DNA of 64,000 nt from Prorocentrum cordatum (GCA_963575745.1 CAUYUJ010011170.1:1-64000), one strand, 5' to 3'; shown: positions 1-10,557, counted from the stretch's first letter. The notes: generated from the sequence alone by a model not told the origin. Numbers and translations are program-made.

Positions 1-69
1 CTTCCTCCTCCTCCTCCTCCTCCTCCTCCTCCTCCTCCTCCTCCTCCTCCTCCTCCTCCTCCTCCTCCT
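1..69. repeat. (CCT)n microsatellite, cut by window start
   Basis: Nearly pure CCT triplets from the first bases. It is the first of about 17 CCT/AGG tracts in the window; open frames across it (Ser, Pro or Leu runs) are by-products. Confidence 0.95.
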
Positions 70-260
70 GCGTCTCTCTCGATGATCCTCCTCCTTGTAG
101 CTCCATTGCCACCAGAGTCAGATGGCGGACGAAGGTACGGGTTTGCAGCGGAGGCGCAGAGCGGGGGTCGGGCGGGACAGGCTTGAGACTTCGGTCATGC
201 TCATCGGTCTCGACTGCTCCGGCCTGCTCGTGCCAAGCATTTGGTTCAACCCTACTGGTT

Positions 261-448
261 CCTAGACGTGATCGCGTCGTAAACAAAAAGTAGGACTACG
301 ACAGGTTTTTGGCCGTTTTCGGCCTCGGGGGGCCCTCGCCGGGCCTCGGGACCGTCAAAAGCATTCAGGATGAAAAACCAGTTCCGGGGAAAGGGTCGGG
401 ACTTCCAAGGACTCCGCATTGAAAAAATCAGGACGTCGCATTTCTGGG
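261..448 (+). mobile_element. Dispersed element A, copy 1
   Basis: One of nine recognisable copies of a roughly 185-bp element. Shared landmarks in order: an end like CCCAGACG, a GTCGT(g)AAA block, a core with GGCCTCGGGGG, CCTCGCCGGGCCTCGGGACC and GTCAAAA, then GGATGAAAAAC, GGGGAAAGGGTCGGGAC, a second AAAAAATCA block and an end like GTCTGGG. The CCCAGAC/GTCTGGG ends make a short inverted repeat. No long ORF and no target duplication were seen, so mobility is inferred from dispersal in both orientations. Confidence 0.75.
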
Positions 449-837
449 TTACTATTTGCGCCGCCTTCCAAATCCACAATATGCCTCCACGCGAGTTTTA
501 CCGAGGCCAGGGCTGTTGCCGACAGTACGGCTGCCCAGGACAGGTGATGGCTGGCGCGGACTCTGGTCAGACACAGGGCCGCCCTCGCCGCAGAAGCAAT
601 ATCTCGGCTCTCTGGCGCCGCGCTGACAGCTTCCTCGACGTCACCCGCTTCCTGAGTTCATCATTCGTCGGCAAGCCCAGGGGGGAAGTGAGAGGGAGCG
701 AGCCTGGCGGCGGGGCTTCTCAGAAGCCCTCGCGCCTTCCGAGACGTCGCCTGTGGCTGCGGAGATGGGCCACACGGCTCCTCAGGAGGCGCTTCTGAGA
801 AGCCCCGCCGCCTTCTGGGAGAAGGCCTGCCCCCTCT
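449..837. other. No gene recognised; palindromic block inside
   Basis: Mostly single-copy looking sequence. At 715-832 it contains several versions of the palindrome GCTTCTCAGAAGC and its half sites, spaced like the related block at 43300-43480. No coding signal that I trust. Confidence 0.5.
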
Positions 838-982
838 TGCAAATATCGTAGAGAATCATGCCCGGAGCCCTGGACCCCAGCCTGCATCATTTTTCGAGAC
901 GGATCGATCTGTGAGGGTCCCAGGGCCTGAGAAAAGACGAAACCGCCTGGCTCAGAAAAATTGAAACGCCAAGATCTCAGGG
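838..982 (+). mobile_element. Dispersed element B, copy 1
   Basis: Shares with 6961-7129 the order TTGCAA..ATCGTA, GCCCGGAGCCC(T/C)GGACC, CATTTTTCG, GGATCGATC(T/C)GTG, GGGTCCC, GCCTG, a (T/A)TTG(A/C)AACGCCA block and a (G/A)(G/A)(G/A)TCTCAGGG end. Copies occur in both orientations, which suggests an interspersed element; the ends carry only a weak inverted repeat (GAGATCC/GGGTCTC). Confidence 0.7.
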
Positions 983-1057
983 ATCCCCCCCGGGCTCGCC
1001 GCCGTACCATGCCGCTCTCTGGCGCGCCCATCCGCGTGCCCCAGCGGAGCCCCCCAA

Positions 1058-1111
1058 GGTTTCGAGAAGTTCGTCACGGCCATCGTCGCGAACGTGCAGG
1101 CCTCCGGGCGC
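1058..1111 (+). other. Exon-like fragment of unknown protein
   Basis: The plus frame reads GFEKFVTAIVANVQASGR, a natural-looking peptide directly after CCCCCAAG, which could be a splice acceptor. It lies between elements B (838-982) and A (1222-1407). The family is not recognised and the frame soon becomes low complexity. This could be an exon of a gene extending beyond the repeats, or a captured fragment. Confidence 0.25.
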
Positions 1112-1221
1112 GTCCCCCTCTCCGCGCCCGCGCGCTCCCGCCCCTGCCAGTGGAGGGGGCGCGCGGCGGTCCTGGCTCAGGCCGCAAGGCTTTGGGGCAG
1201 CCTGGGACCGTGTCGCTGGGA

Positions 1222-1407
1222 CCCAGACGTGGTCGCGTCGTAAAGAAAGCAGGACGGCAGGTTTTGGGCTGTTTTGGGCCTCGGGGGACCCTCGCCGGGC
1301 CTCGGGACCGTCAACAAAACGACTCAAGATGAAACATCGGTCCTGGGGAAAGGCTCGGGACTTCCGGGGACGCCGCCCTGAGAAAACCGGGGCGTCGCAT
1401 GCCTGGG
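1222..1407 (+). mobile_element. Dispersed element A, copy 2
   Basis: Full-length A-type copy: starts CCCAGACGTGGTCGCGTCGT, carries the CCTCGCCGGGCCTCGGGACC core and ends GCATGCCTGGG. Same orientation and similar length as the copy at 261-448. Confidence 0.75.
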
Positions 1408-1513
1408 CCCGGGGGGCGCAGGGGGGCTCGTCGTGGAGGCCTGGTGGAGGCGTATGGGAGCGCGGAGGCCTGGGGAAAGACCCCTCGGCGGTCTGCCCAG
1501 GGAGGTTCCAAGG

Positions 1514-1515
1514 AA

Positions 1516-1565
<50 letters not shown>
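1514..1565 (+). repeat. (GAGGAC)n hexamer repeat
   Basis: About eight GAGGAC units. Every frame through it is open and gives charged runs (for example Glu-Asp), which explains the overlapping ORFs here. Confidence 0.9.
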
Positions 1566-1566
<1 letters not shown>

Positions 1567-1894
1567 GGCGAGGAGGAACAGCAGCAGCGGGAACTGGAGT
1601 GGAAGGAGCGGGAGGAGCTGGAGGCCACGGGAGAGGCGGGGGGAGGGGAAAGGAGGGAGGGACGGTCGGGCTTGCAGCCGGCGGGAGGTCTGCGATGGCC
1701 CAGCACCTGGCTCTGGCCAGCAGGGAAGGCGGCCCGGGCTCGAGGCTCTGGACTCGGGCCGGCTGTGCCACGTTCTCAGCCTCCGGGGGGGCCGTGTCCG
1801 GGCCCCGGCACCGTCAGGAACGGAGCTCGGGCGAAGCACTGCACCACGCGGAGTCCAGGTGGGGTCCGGGGGCCGATTTCGAGCGCGCTCGGTT

Positions 1895-2048
1895 CCCAGG
1901 CATGCGACGCCCTGCATTTTTCGATGCGGCGCCCCTGAAGTCCCGACCCTTTCCCCGGGACGGGCTTTTCGTCACGGTTCCGAGGCCCGGCGAGGGCCCA
2001 CCGAGACCGAAAACGGCCAAAAGGTTCCGTCCTGGTTCCCTACCTAGG
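1895..2048 (-). mobile_element. Dispersed element A, copy 3 (inverted)
   Basis: Reverse-complement A copy: starts CCCAGGCATGCGACG, then CCCGACCCTTTCCCCGGGAC, GGTTCCGAGGCCCGGCGAGG and GAAAACGGCCAAAA, ending near CCTAGG. Slightly shorter than copies 1 and 2. Confidence 0.7.
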
Positions 2049-2164
2049 CTTTGCCTAGAAGGGTTCTTACCGTATAAGCTTAAGGGGCCGGGGAGTGGAC
2101 TACGCCCCAGGCGGTTCCCCCGGCATCCGCCCCGCGGTTCCCCCGGGATCCCCCGCTTTGCCAA

Positions 2165-2812
2165 GCCCAGCTTAGCTTAGCTTAGCTTAGCTTAGCTTAG
2201 CTAGGCTTAGCTTAGCTTGGCTTAGCTTAGCTTGGCTTAGCCTAGCTTAGCTTGGCTTCGTATAGCTTACCTTACCTTAGCTTAGCGCAGCGCAGCATAG
2301 CGCAGCGCAGCATTAACACAGCATAGCATAACATAGCATAGCATAGCATAGCATAGCTAAGCATAGCTCATCATAGCTCAGCATCGCATATCATAGCATA
2401 TCATAGCATAGCATAATTAGCATGGCGCAGCATAGCATAGCATAGCATGGCATAGCATTGCTTAGCATAGCACAGCGCAGCATAGCATAACATAGCATAT
2501 CACATCATAGCATAGCATAGCATAGCGCAGCATAGCATAGCGTAGCATAGCATAGCATAGCGCAGCATAGCATATCATAGCATAGCCTGGCATAGCATAG
2601 CAGAGCGCAGCATAGCATACCATAGCATAGCATAGCGCAGCATAGCATAACATATCATAGCATTGCGAAGCATAGCTTAGCTTTCCTTAGCTTAGCTTAG
2701 CGCAGCGCAGCATAGCGCAGCGCAGCATTAACACAGCATAGCACAGCATAGCATAGCCAATCATAGCATAGCATAGCATAGCATAGCATAACATAGCATA
2801 GCATGCACAGCA
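2165..2812. repeat. Pentanucleotide array, AGCTT then AGCAT
   Basis: About 130 pentamers. The first 120 bp are mostly AGCTT, then the unit changes to AGCAT with many point variants. Minus-strand frames read as Cys/Tyr/Ala/Met runs and are not genes. Confidence 0.95.
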
Positions 2813-2834
2813 AAAGCAATACCACTGCGAAAGT

Positions 2835-3010
2835 GTAGATGTAGGTGTAGGTGCAGATGTGGATGTTGGTGTAGATGTAGATGTAGCTGTAGGTGTAGAT
2901 GTAGGTGTGGATGTATATGTAGATGTGAGTCTCGCTGTTGATGTTGATGTAGATGTAGATGCAGGTGTAGATGTTAATGTAGCTGTCGGTGTAGATGTAG
3001 ATGTTGCTTT
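2835..3010. repeat. Hexamer array around GTAGAT
   Basis: Degenerate GTAGAT/GTAGGT/GTGGAT units, 22 bp after the pentamer array and about 350 bp before the GAT array, so three different short-unit arrays follow one another. Confidence 0.9.
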
Positions 3011-3160
3011 TCTAGATGCTCCAACTCCTGGGTAGGGTCGCACTGGATAATTGTTTCACGACGCGATCACGTTTGGGGTGGGATCTGGGGACCGATTTCG
3101 GGCGTGTTTGGTTAGATATTACTCAGCCCTCCTGACAGGTTTCTCCCTGCTGGCTTTCTA

Positions 3161-3268
3161 GCTGCCTCCAAGTTCGAACCCCCCTGGCTGCCTCCAAGTT
3201 CGGGCGCCCCCTGGCTGCCCCCATGGCTGTCCCGGGCAGACTCCCTGGCTGCCTCCAAGTTCGGGCCC
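3161..3268. repeat. Minisatellite, CTGGCTGCCTCCAAGTTCGG
   Basis: Three clear copies of CTGCCTCCAAGTTCG with flanking CCCCTGG, plus partial ones (3169, 3188, 3250). Not coding as far as I can tell. Confidence 0.75.
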
Positions 3269-3359
3269 ACAGAGTGCTGCAGCGGGCCCGCCACGGAGGC
3301 TGGCAGCAACCCCACCCTGCCAAGTCGCTTCGACGACGACGTCGACGACGTCGACAACG

Positions 3360-3415
3360 ACGATGAAGATGCCGCCGACGACGGCGACGCAGACGCCGAC
3401 GCCGATGTTGATGAC

Positions 3416-3492
<77 letters not shown>

Positions 3493-4032
3493 CGATGACG
3501 ATGACTAATGATGCTGACGATGATGATGATGATGCTGATGATAATGCTGATTATGATGCTGATGCTGATGATGACGATGACGATGGTGATGATACTGATG
3601 ATGATGATGATGGTGATGATGTCGATGACGATGGCGATGATGACGATGATGATGATGTTGATGGTGATGATGATGATGACACTGATGATGACGATGATGA
3701 CGATGGCGATGATGATGATGACGATGATGATGATGATGATGATGATACTACTGATGCTGATGATGATGATGATGCTGATGCTGATGCTGATACTGATGCT
3801 GATGCTGCTGATGATGATGACGATGACGATGATAATGCTGATGAGGATGATGATGATGGCGATGACGATGACGATGTCGATGATGATGATGCTGATGATG
3901 ATGCTGATGCTGATGATGATTACGATGACGATGCCGATGCCGATGATGATGATGATGAGGCTGATGATGATGATGATGACGATGACGATGACGATGACGA
4001 TGATGATGATGATGATGATGATGATGATCATC

Positions 4033-4066
<34 letters not shown>

Positions 4067-4070
4067 CGAC

Positions 4071-4108
<38 letters not shown>

Positions 4109-4214
4109 TGATGATGATGATGATGATGATTACGATGATGATGTGGATGATGATGTGGATGATGACATGGATGATGACATGGATGATGATATGGATGATG
4201 TTGACGACGACTTC
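3360..4214. repeat. (GAT/GAC)n triplet array, 0.85 kb
   Basis: GAT triplets with interspersed GAC, GCT, GGC and ACT. All three plus frames stay open for hundreds of codons (Asp, Met or mixed), which is the signature of the repeat rather than of a protein. The variant triplets are scattered without a visible longer period. Confidence 0.95.
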
Positions 4215-4370
4215 ACGAACGGCCCTTTGTTCGGTTCCCGAGTGGGCGGTGCGGCCGCGATTCTGTGGGCTTGCGCCCGCCGGGCCCCCTGGCGGGTGCC
4301 GCCCCTGGCGCGCTCAGCGCCGATCCGAGAAATCATTGTGCGTTCCGGTGTTCAGGGGAAAAAAAAACGG

Positions 4371-4535
4371 ACACACACACAGTGTGGGAAAAAAGCACGG
4401 TGGAAAAAACATGGTTGAAAAACACACATTATACGCACTGTGGAACAAAAACGCTGTCTGTGGAAGAAGCACACTGTCTGTGGAAAACAGCACATGGTGG
4501 ATAAAAAGCACGCACGCAAGGTGTGTGTGTGTGTG
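4371..4535 (+). repeat. Degenerate tandem repeat, CACxxTGTGGAAAA
   Basis: Around nine imperfect units of 14-20 bp built on CACxGTGTGGAAAA(A)G, ending in a TG run at 4520-4538. Downstream TGTCCACATC and TGTCCAGCG look like inverted versions. Confidence 0.6.
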
Positions 4536-5938
4536 TGTATTCTTCCACACCTGTGCGTGTTTTGTCCAGCGTGTTTTCTGTCCACATCTGCTGCGCGTGT
4601 GCGCTCATCATCCTCCGCTCTGGGAGGGGAGATGGGCGAGGAGGAGGACAAGGGAGGCAGCAGGAGGAGAAGATCGAAGAAGCGCGAGCACGAGCGCGGG
4701 CGCGCGGATGAGCGACGGGTCCCGCGCTCCGTCGCCGGATCAGGCGGCACCGGCCTCGTGCGTCCGGGGTGCCTTCCCTGAGCGGAGACTGGGAGCACGC
4801 ACACTGCCAGCGGCGGGCTGCTTCTTTCAGTCCCAGGACTTCTGGAGGGCCGAGGACGACGCTGGGGTGGTGTGGTGTATACTTTTTGTTCCCCGATGTC
4901 CCGGGAAGACAGCGAGACATGTGTACACCAGGGTCCCGTGTACACCAGGATCCCCTCTCCGGTGCAAGCTCCAATGCATGGCCGGAAGAAGCGTCGGTGT
5001 ATAGAGTTCGATTCCTTACCTGATCCGTGAATCTGGCGCCCGCGCGCCGGGTCCACGGATCCGTAATCCATGTCAGCGTCCGCCCGAGAAGCGTAGGCGA
5101 GCATGGGTCAGGAGGAGGAGGAGGAGGAGGAGGAGGACAAGCCAGCTCGAGCCACATCTGACATCCCACCCCACCCACTCCTCGCATTGCGCTGAGTTAT
5201 TTTCTATCCGCGGACGCGTGTCATAGCGGACCTGGAACTCCCAAAGAGATCCCATCTTGCAATGCAAAGTCGGACAATGGGAGCTGCGTGCGTAGGAAGG
5301 GGAGGAGGATGAAGACGTGACGGATGGACAGGAGGATGAGCAGGAGCACCAGGAGGATGAGAGAGGAAAAGGAGGAGGAGGAGGAGGAGACGGAGGACGA
5401 GGAGGATGAGGCGGGGAGGACGAGGACTAACAGCAGCAGCGGGAATTGAAATAGGAGTGAGCGGGAGGAGCAGGAGGACCAGGGTAAGTTGGAGGAGGGT
5501 CAAGGATGGGGGCGACAACGATGAGAAAGGATTCGGAGACTCGGATCCACAAACGTTGCCCGCGGTGGGGCGTGAGCGCCACTCTCAACAACAGGAGCAC
5601 AGCACCGATCCTGACATGAGGCCAACACTGCAGCGGCAGCACCATTCTGAGACACCGAAGATCAGGGCCAGACCCAAACGGTGTTTTGGCCATCTCGTGG
5701 GCCGTTTTGGTGTTCGTGTTGTGTTGCACTCAGGGCGAAGCGGAGGCAAGACGAGGAAGAACGAAAAACTGTAACGCAGTTTGGGTCCAGCCCTGCCGAA
5801 GATGTCCCGACGGACACAAACACCAGCTCGCGTGAGCGCGTGCGGAGAAAACAGTGCGCGGAGGGGGCGCGCTGCTCCCCGGCCATCTCCGGGGATGGGG
5901 GGGGAGAGCAGTGTCCATGTCGAGCGTTGCGTACTCGT
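4536..5938. other. No gene recognised; GGA-rich stretches
   Basis: Mixed sequence with (GGA)n at 5106-5137 and GA/GGA-rich sequence at 5294-5420. A T-loop-like TTCGATTCC at 5007-5015 lacks any tRNA fold around it. The ORFs here have no recognisable domain. Confidence 0.5.
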
Positions 5939-6032
5939 GGAGGGGGGGAGGGGAGGGGACGGGAGGGGAGGGGAGGGGAGGGGAGGGGGAGGGGGGAGGG
6001 AGGGGGGAAGGGGGGGGAAGGGGGAGGGGGGT
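5939..6032 (+). repeat. G-rich GGGAGGGG tract
   Basis: More than ten runs of four or more G separated by single A residues: a strong candidate for G-quadruplex formation on the plus strand. Confidence 0.85.
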
Positions 6033-6330
6033 CCGCCTTCCCAGCACCTCCACGCCCTCCCCTTACCCCACCCCGTCTCGTCGACCGGGAGGGGGCACCA
6101 CCTTGTGGCCTCCAGGGACCTCAGGGGGCGACCCCGCGGGGCCACGAGTGTGCCCCCAGATTTCTTCTTGCAACATTTCTGATCGTACAGTGGGGGCCCA
6201 TGCCAAGAAACACCCTGCTTGCCTCCAGGGTGCCCTGGGTTTCTTGGGGTTCGATGGTTTTGCGATGGACGGCGTGACGTTCCCACACGAAAAATCGATG
6301 GACGTCTTGGGGTATCAGGGATGGGTTTCC

Positions 6331-6335
6331 TCCCC

Positions 6336-6366
<31 letters not shown>

Positions 6367-6512
6367 TCCTCCTCCTCCTCCTCCTCCTTCTCCCTCCCTC
6401 CTCCTCCTCCTCCTCCTCTCCTCCTCCTCCTCCTCCTCCTCCTCCTCCTCCTCCTCCTCCTCCTCCTCCTCCTCCTCCTCCCCCTCCTCCTCCTCCTGTG
6501 TGTGTGTGTGTC
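6331..6512. repeat. (CCT)n array followed by (TG)n
   Basis: CCT triplets with a few interruptions to 6496, then TG dinucleotides to about 6511. Immediately downstream lies the protein-like block at 6593. Confidence 0.95.
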
Positions 6513-6592
6513 TGCTGCAGCTGCGCTACGTCCCGAGGCGCGCTCCGCCGACGGCCACTGGAGGCGGCAGAGCGACACCTGCGGGCTGCCAG

Positions 6593-6656
6593 AGGGGGCC
6601 GGTTGGGACCACTACCTCAAGGCGGGGCGCAGGGTGCCCAGACTTCTTCCAAGGAC
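6593..6656 (+). other. Duplicated protein-like block H, copy 1
   Basis: The plus frame contains GLPEGAGWDHYLKAG. The same block occurs at 12668-12741 with about 95% identity; at least one of the few differences is silent and others change Arg/Leu to Pro. Both copies sit a short distance downstream of a (CCT)n array. Could be an exon duplicated with its flanking array, or part of an unrecognised repeat. Confidence 0.4.
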
Positions 6657-6677
6657 GTGGTCTGTTAAATCCCGGAA

Positions 6678-6861
6678 CCCAGACATTCTCGCGTTGTGAA
6701 AAAATCACGACGGGAGGGTTTTCGCTGTTTTCGGCCTCTGGGGGCCCTCACCGGGCCTCGGGGCCGTCAAAAAACGAGTCAGAACGAAAAACTGGTCCTG
6801 GGGAAGGGGTCCGGACCTCTGGGGGATCGTCGTGAAAAAATCACGACGTCGGGGGTCTGGG
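6678..6861 (+). mobile_element. Dispersed element A, copy 4
   Basis: Best-preserved plus-orientation copy. CCCAGAC start, then GTGAAAAAATCACGACGGG, the GGGCCTCGGGGCCGTC core, a second GTGAAAAAATCACGACGTC and GGGGGTCTGGG end. The two AAAAAATCACGACG blocks near the ends are in the same orientation, and each is itself nearly palindromic (GTGA..TCAC). Confidence 0.8.
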
Positions 6862-6960
6862 AAGCGCGCTGGGAAAACTTCCGTGGCAATCCCCACTGCT
6901 CTGTACGTGTCGCCGCGCCGTTTGTTCCGACGCGCGTCCTTACGCCTTGGGGAGGACGCT

Positions 6961-7129
6961 GAGATCCGACGTAGCGAAAAAGTTGCAACATCGTAATCCT
7001 GCATCCCGCCCGGAGCCCCGGACCATATCTTTCTGCGCCATTTTTCGGGCCGGATCGATCCGTGGGGGTCCCTGGGCCCGAAATGGAGCGAAAGCGCCTG
7101 TTGTCTGAAAATTGCAACGCCAGGGTCTC
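6961..7129 (+). mobile_element. Dispersed element B, copy 2
   Basis: Longest plus-orientation B copy: starts GAGATCCGACGTAGCG, includes GGATCGATCCGTGGGGGTCC and ends ATTGCAACGCCAGGGTCTC. It lies 100 bp after element A copy 4, and element C copy 1 follows 150 bp later. Confidence 0.75.
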
Positions 7130-7245
7130 AGGGGGACTCCGCGGGCGCCAGGGCAAACGCCGCCTCGGACGCGGTAGGCTTGCCGTGGGGCTTGCCGCGG
7201 TGCCGGCTGCGTCTGCTTGGGCGCGGGGCGCGGCGTCGTGGTGTC

Positions 7246-7458
7246 GGCTACATCCACCTGGGCGCGTTCAATTACGTCGGGCGTGTCCCTCTACAGGAGG
7301 ACAATTCAAAAATAGTAAAAAAGTCCTCTGGGTACGATTTTTAGAATTTTTTTCAGACTATGTAAGAATATGTTTCGACTGCTTGTCATGTTCTCTTCCA
7401 GAATCCGCCTGTAGGAGGACATGCCCGACCTAAGGCTACATCCACGTGGGCGCGTTCA
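7246..7458 (+). mobile_element. Element C, copy 1, between 25-bp direct repeats
   Basis: The element proper is 7277-7428 (152 bp). Left end TCGGGCGTGTCCCTCTACAGG and right end CCTGTAGGAGGACATGCCCGA are imperfect inverted repeats of about 21 bp. A 25-bp sequence beginning GGCTACATCCAC occurs at 7246-7270 and again at 7434-7458 with one mismatch. The AT-rich interior has no ORF. The direct repeats are longer than usual target duplications, so they may be a duplicated host segment rather than an insertion footprint. Confidence 0.75.
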
Positions 7459-7569
7459 GAACAATCGGCGCGGCGACATACCCACTCACGTGTGTCCTTG
7501 TGCTCGCTGGTCCGTATATCTCGCGTCTGGGATAGGGGCAGCGAATGTACCGATATGTTGTTCCTTGTT

Positions 7570-7619
7570 GTTTCTGTGGAAGATAACATCTTCCACAGAA
7601 ACGGATCATAATGATCCGT
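7570..7619. repeat. Two perfect hairpins in tandem
   Basis: Arm TTTCTGTGGAAGAT (7571-7584), loop AAC, then the exact complement at 7588-7601. Directly after it ACGGATCAT and ATGATCCGT pair around one A (7601-7619). No T-run follows on either strand that would suggest a simple terminator. Confidence 0.85.
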
Positions 7620-7640
7620 TCCATCCCAGCGTTGTTCCCA

Positions 7641-7785
7641 GATGTCAGCCCTCCGGAGGCCGTTTTCGGCCCCCGGGGCCACAAGAAGGCGCATCCGAGG
7701 CCAAAAACGATCCCCCCTGGGGGAAGGGGTCGGGCCTCCATGGAACCGCGCATCGGAAAAACCAGGTCGGCGGGTGTCAGGGTGT
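7641..7785 (+). mobile_element. Degenerate element A-like sequence
   Basis: Retains GGAGGCCGTTTTCGGCCCC, a GGGGGAAGGGGTCGGGCCTCC block and GGAAAAACCAGGTCGGCGGG in A order, but lacks the central core and clear ends. Probably an old, truncated copy. Confidence 0.45.
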
Positions 7786-9770
7786 GGTGCGGGGGGGGTC
7801 CCGCGCTGCCTGGTGCCAACGACTTTCTGAGCCGACCGCTTGTTTTGTTGGGCCAGTGGCCTTTTGTGCGTTCGGCCCGTTCCCCTCATCGCCAGTTTGA
7901 CGAATGTGGCACGAGCTTTCCGAACTATGTTGCTGAGCGTCAACGCGCAGGCAAAACTTGCACCACTTAGGCCACTGCTCAGTTCCGCCTCCGCGCTGTA
8001 AGTGTGTGGTTGGGGTTGAGGAGCGGAAGGAGGAATTCGAACAGGTTCACCGTTGACTCAATGTTTGCGCTTTTACCCCAAACGTCTTCTCGTGTTGCTT
8101 CGCAGCTGCGACCCACCTCCTCCTGCTTCTTTCGAGCCAGATTGGGATGTTTCTGAAACGCAGCCTGATAATTTCAAGCTTTGCTGCTTTTTGCCACGGA
8201 GTGCACGGGTGTACCTATGATGCGTGTCGGTCGTCCCCTTCCTATTCCTTGTTCTCCTCCAGCAAAACAAATTCGAGTTGGCGTTATCGCTTTCATGCCA
8301 GCGACGTTTTTGCAGTAGGATGCGGAACTTCAGGGGATGGGCACACTGTGTAATGCTCCATCTGGCAGGGTGGTCTTGGAAGGGCAGATGCTTTCCAAGC
8401 AGCGGATCAGCGCGACAGCTCGAGTTGGAACGACGCCTGAGTGTCCTCCTCCAGCAGGTCAATGCGTATTGAGGCCGCGCTGCGCGGCTCAGGAGCATGA
8501 ACCATGCATCCAGACATATTTTGCAGTCGGCCCTGATCGATAGGTCGACCATGCCAAATCGAGGGTACACTTGTGATCTGTCCATCCTCCATCCCTACTT
8601 ATGCAACCCGCATGTCCTCTGGCGTTCTGGGGCCACGGAGCCGTCGGAAGAGGCTTGTGTCCTCTCGGGTGTCCTATCCAATCAAGTCTGACTGTACTTC
8701 AAGACGGGTCTGCGTGTACGGTTCATTCCCGATTTCTCCGATGGAGCACGGATCATCGGGATCCAGCAGGCCCTCTGTCCCGATGATTCATGTCAGGCCC
8801 TCTTAGAGCCCTCGTCGGAGCGCGTAGCACGGCAGCGATCGCCACGATCAGCCAGCAGTGGTCGCACGAGTGTTTGGAGCGAGGCCGTGAGCACTTCACC
8901 GGGGAGTTCGGGAGGTCTTCAAAGGAGGCGTTCCAGAAAAGGGCCACGCCTTCGAGGATCGAAGCTGTTGGGCTGTCTTCCTCGGCGGAAGGCGGCGGAC
9001 GGTCGGCGCAAGCTGGCAGCGGTAAGACGAGGGCGGCTCCGCTGGCGGATGCTGGCGGAAGGCCGACAGAAGCCGGCGTAAGCAAAGCATGCGCCCCCGA
9101 GAGATGGCAATTGTTCTGGGTTCAGGGTTTCCGGAACCCGCCAAATGACGTCGCGGCAGCTCGTGTATTTCAAAATTTGAACGGGTTGCCGCAAATGAGC
9201 ACAGGCGAAGCAGTACGAAACCATACCGTACCCAACGTTTTCCTGACAATGGCAGTGCGGGTACAGGGAAACGAGGAGGCGGAGGTGGAGGTCACCAGGA
9301 TTCGCGCAAGGTCAGCAGCACGCGTGTTTCAGTCTACAGTCGTTTCGTCGCTGAAGGGCAAATGTTCGCGCCCCTCTCTATTCATTGTTGCATTGGTATA
9401 GAGTCCAAGGCAGTTGCCAGCTGTACAGCATTCCCACAAATATATAGCAATGTTTGTTTCACTTCATGTTGCACCACTTCCTCGGCTGGATACGGCAGAG
9501 TGGGCACTCAACCATCAAACATGGCCAGGCATCTTCAGGACGACAATCAGGCGGAGGGGGAGCAGAAAGAAAATGTGGACGGAGAATGAGGATGAAGGAA
9601 GGAGAGGAGGAGGAGGAGAACCAGTGCAAACCCAATATTCATCAACGATGTTGGAAAACATCCACCCTCCAAGCTCCCTCTTCATAGGCCCGTACAAGGA
9701 CCCATTTCCACTGAGAGACGTGCCCCGTTCGGAGACAACCATTTGAAAATCCTGAAGCGTGCCAAAACAC
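7786..9770. other. No gene recognised, 2.0 kb
   Basis: Moderate GC sequence without arrays. Open frames of up to about 200 codons on the plus strand (8790-9401) and 170 on the minus strand (8585-8073) show no motif I recognise. No SL relict and no TIR pair were seen. Confidence 0.5.
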
Positions 9771-9772
9771 CG

Positions 9773-9910
9773 AGATCTCAACGCCACGAATTAAGCTGAC
9801 CGTGCGTCTTGACGATTCTGAATCGCACCAGGACGTTATTCTAGGGATCTGAACGCCGCGAATAAAAGTAATTGTTGCGCCCTGAGAATCCTGACTCTGT
9901 CCAAAACACA
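9773..9910. repeat. Two-copy tandem repeat of about 70 bp
   Basis: GAGATCTCAACGCCACGAATTAA and GGGATCTGAACGCCGCGAATAAA head two consecutive units, each followed by a related 40-bp stretch including a TTCTGA/TCCTGA motif. Confidence 0.55.
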
Positions 9911-9961
9911 ACTTCATAGCACGTTAGCCATGAGAATCCGTAATACTCGTGCATCTGTTTA

Positions 9962-10195
9962 AGACGAATGTGCGGGGCGTTCAGGCGAGAGCCACATTTT
10001 GAACAGGAGCCGCTCTCAATCCGTGAAAGTTCTGCAAGTTATTAAGACAAAGGTGCGCGGCGCCAATGTGGGAGCCACATGTTGAAAACCGCCCGCTCTC
10101 AACCCTTGAAACTCGCGCAATGTTTGAGACGAAGGTGCGCGGCGATAAGGCGAACACAACGATTTGAAGACCGCCCGCCCCCGATGTGTGAATCA
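9962..10195 (+). repeat. Three-copy tandem repeat of about 83 bp
   Basis: AGACGAATGTGCGGGGCG, AGACAAAGGTGCGCGGCG and AGACGAAGGTGCGCGGCG start units at 9962, 10045 and 10127. Each continues with a CCACAT or similar stretch and GCCCGCTCTCAA. Confidence 0.75.
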
Positions 10196-10314
10196 GTTGT
10201 TTTTTGTTTAAATCTTCGGGAGCAGAAGCAGTGAGGAAGTCTCGGGCGGAACGCCGTGCCCGCCCCTCCGACTGGCTCCGGGGTGCGACAGGGAGGGGTT
10301 GTTCACAGGGAAAG

Positions 10315-10540
10315 GCTATGGAGGAGGAGCGTTAGGAATCAGGAAGATGAGAAAGGAATCAGGAGGATGAGAAACAGAAGCAGCAGAAGGAACCGGGAGG
10401 ATTATACACAGAAGCAGGAATCAGGGAGATGATAGTGGATTCAGGAAGATAGGAAGGTGATAAGCATACGCATGATGATAAATCAGGAGGGTGAGAAGGG
10501 AATCCAGAATCGTGCGTAAGGAATCAGGAGGATGAGAAGC
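10315..10540 (+). repeat. Degenerate GGAATCAGGAGGATGAGAA repeats
   Basis: At least seven partial copies of GAATCAGGA(G/A)GATGAGAA and AGAAGCAG-type words leading into the (GGA)n array that begins at 10558. Confidence 0.7.
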
Positions 10541-10557
10541 AGAAGCAGCAGAAGGAG

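Noticed and set aside
3363-5004. Long ORFs of Asp, Met or Ile runs across the GAT array
   Set aside because: All frames on both strands are open because of the triplet repeat; no complex sequence is kept in frame.
4930-5025. tRNA gene
   Set aside because: Only a T-loop-like TTCGATTCC is present; no A box or cloverleaf partner arms.
9962-10195. CRISPR array
   Set aside because: Three diverged 83-bp tandem units with no constant repeat and unique spacer pattern; a eukaryotic genome is indicated.
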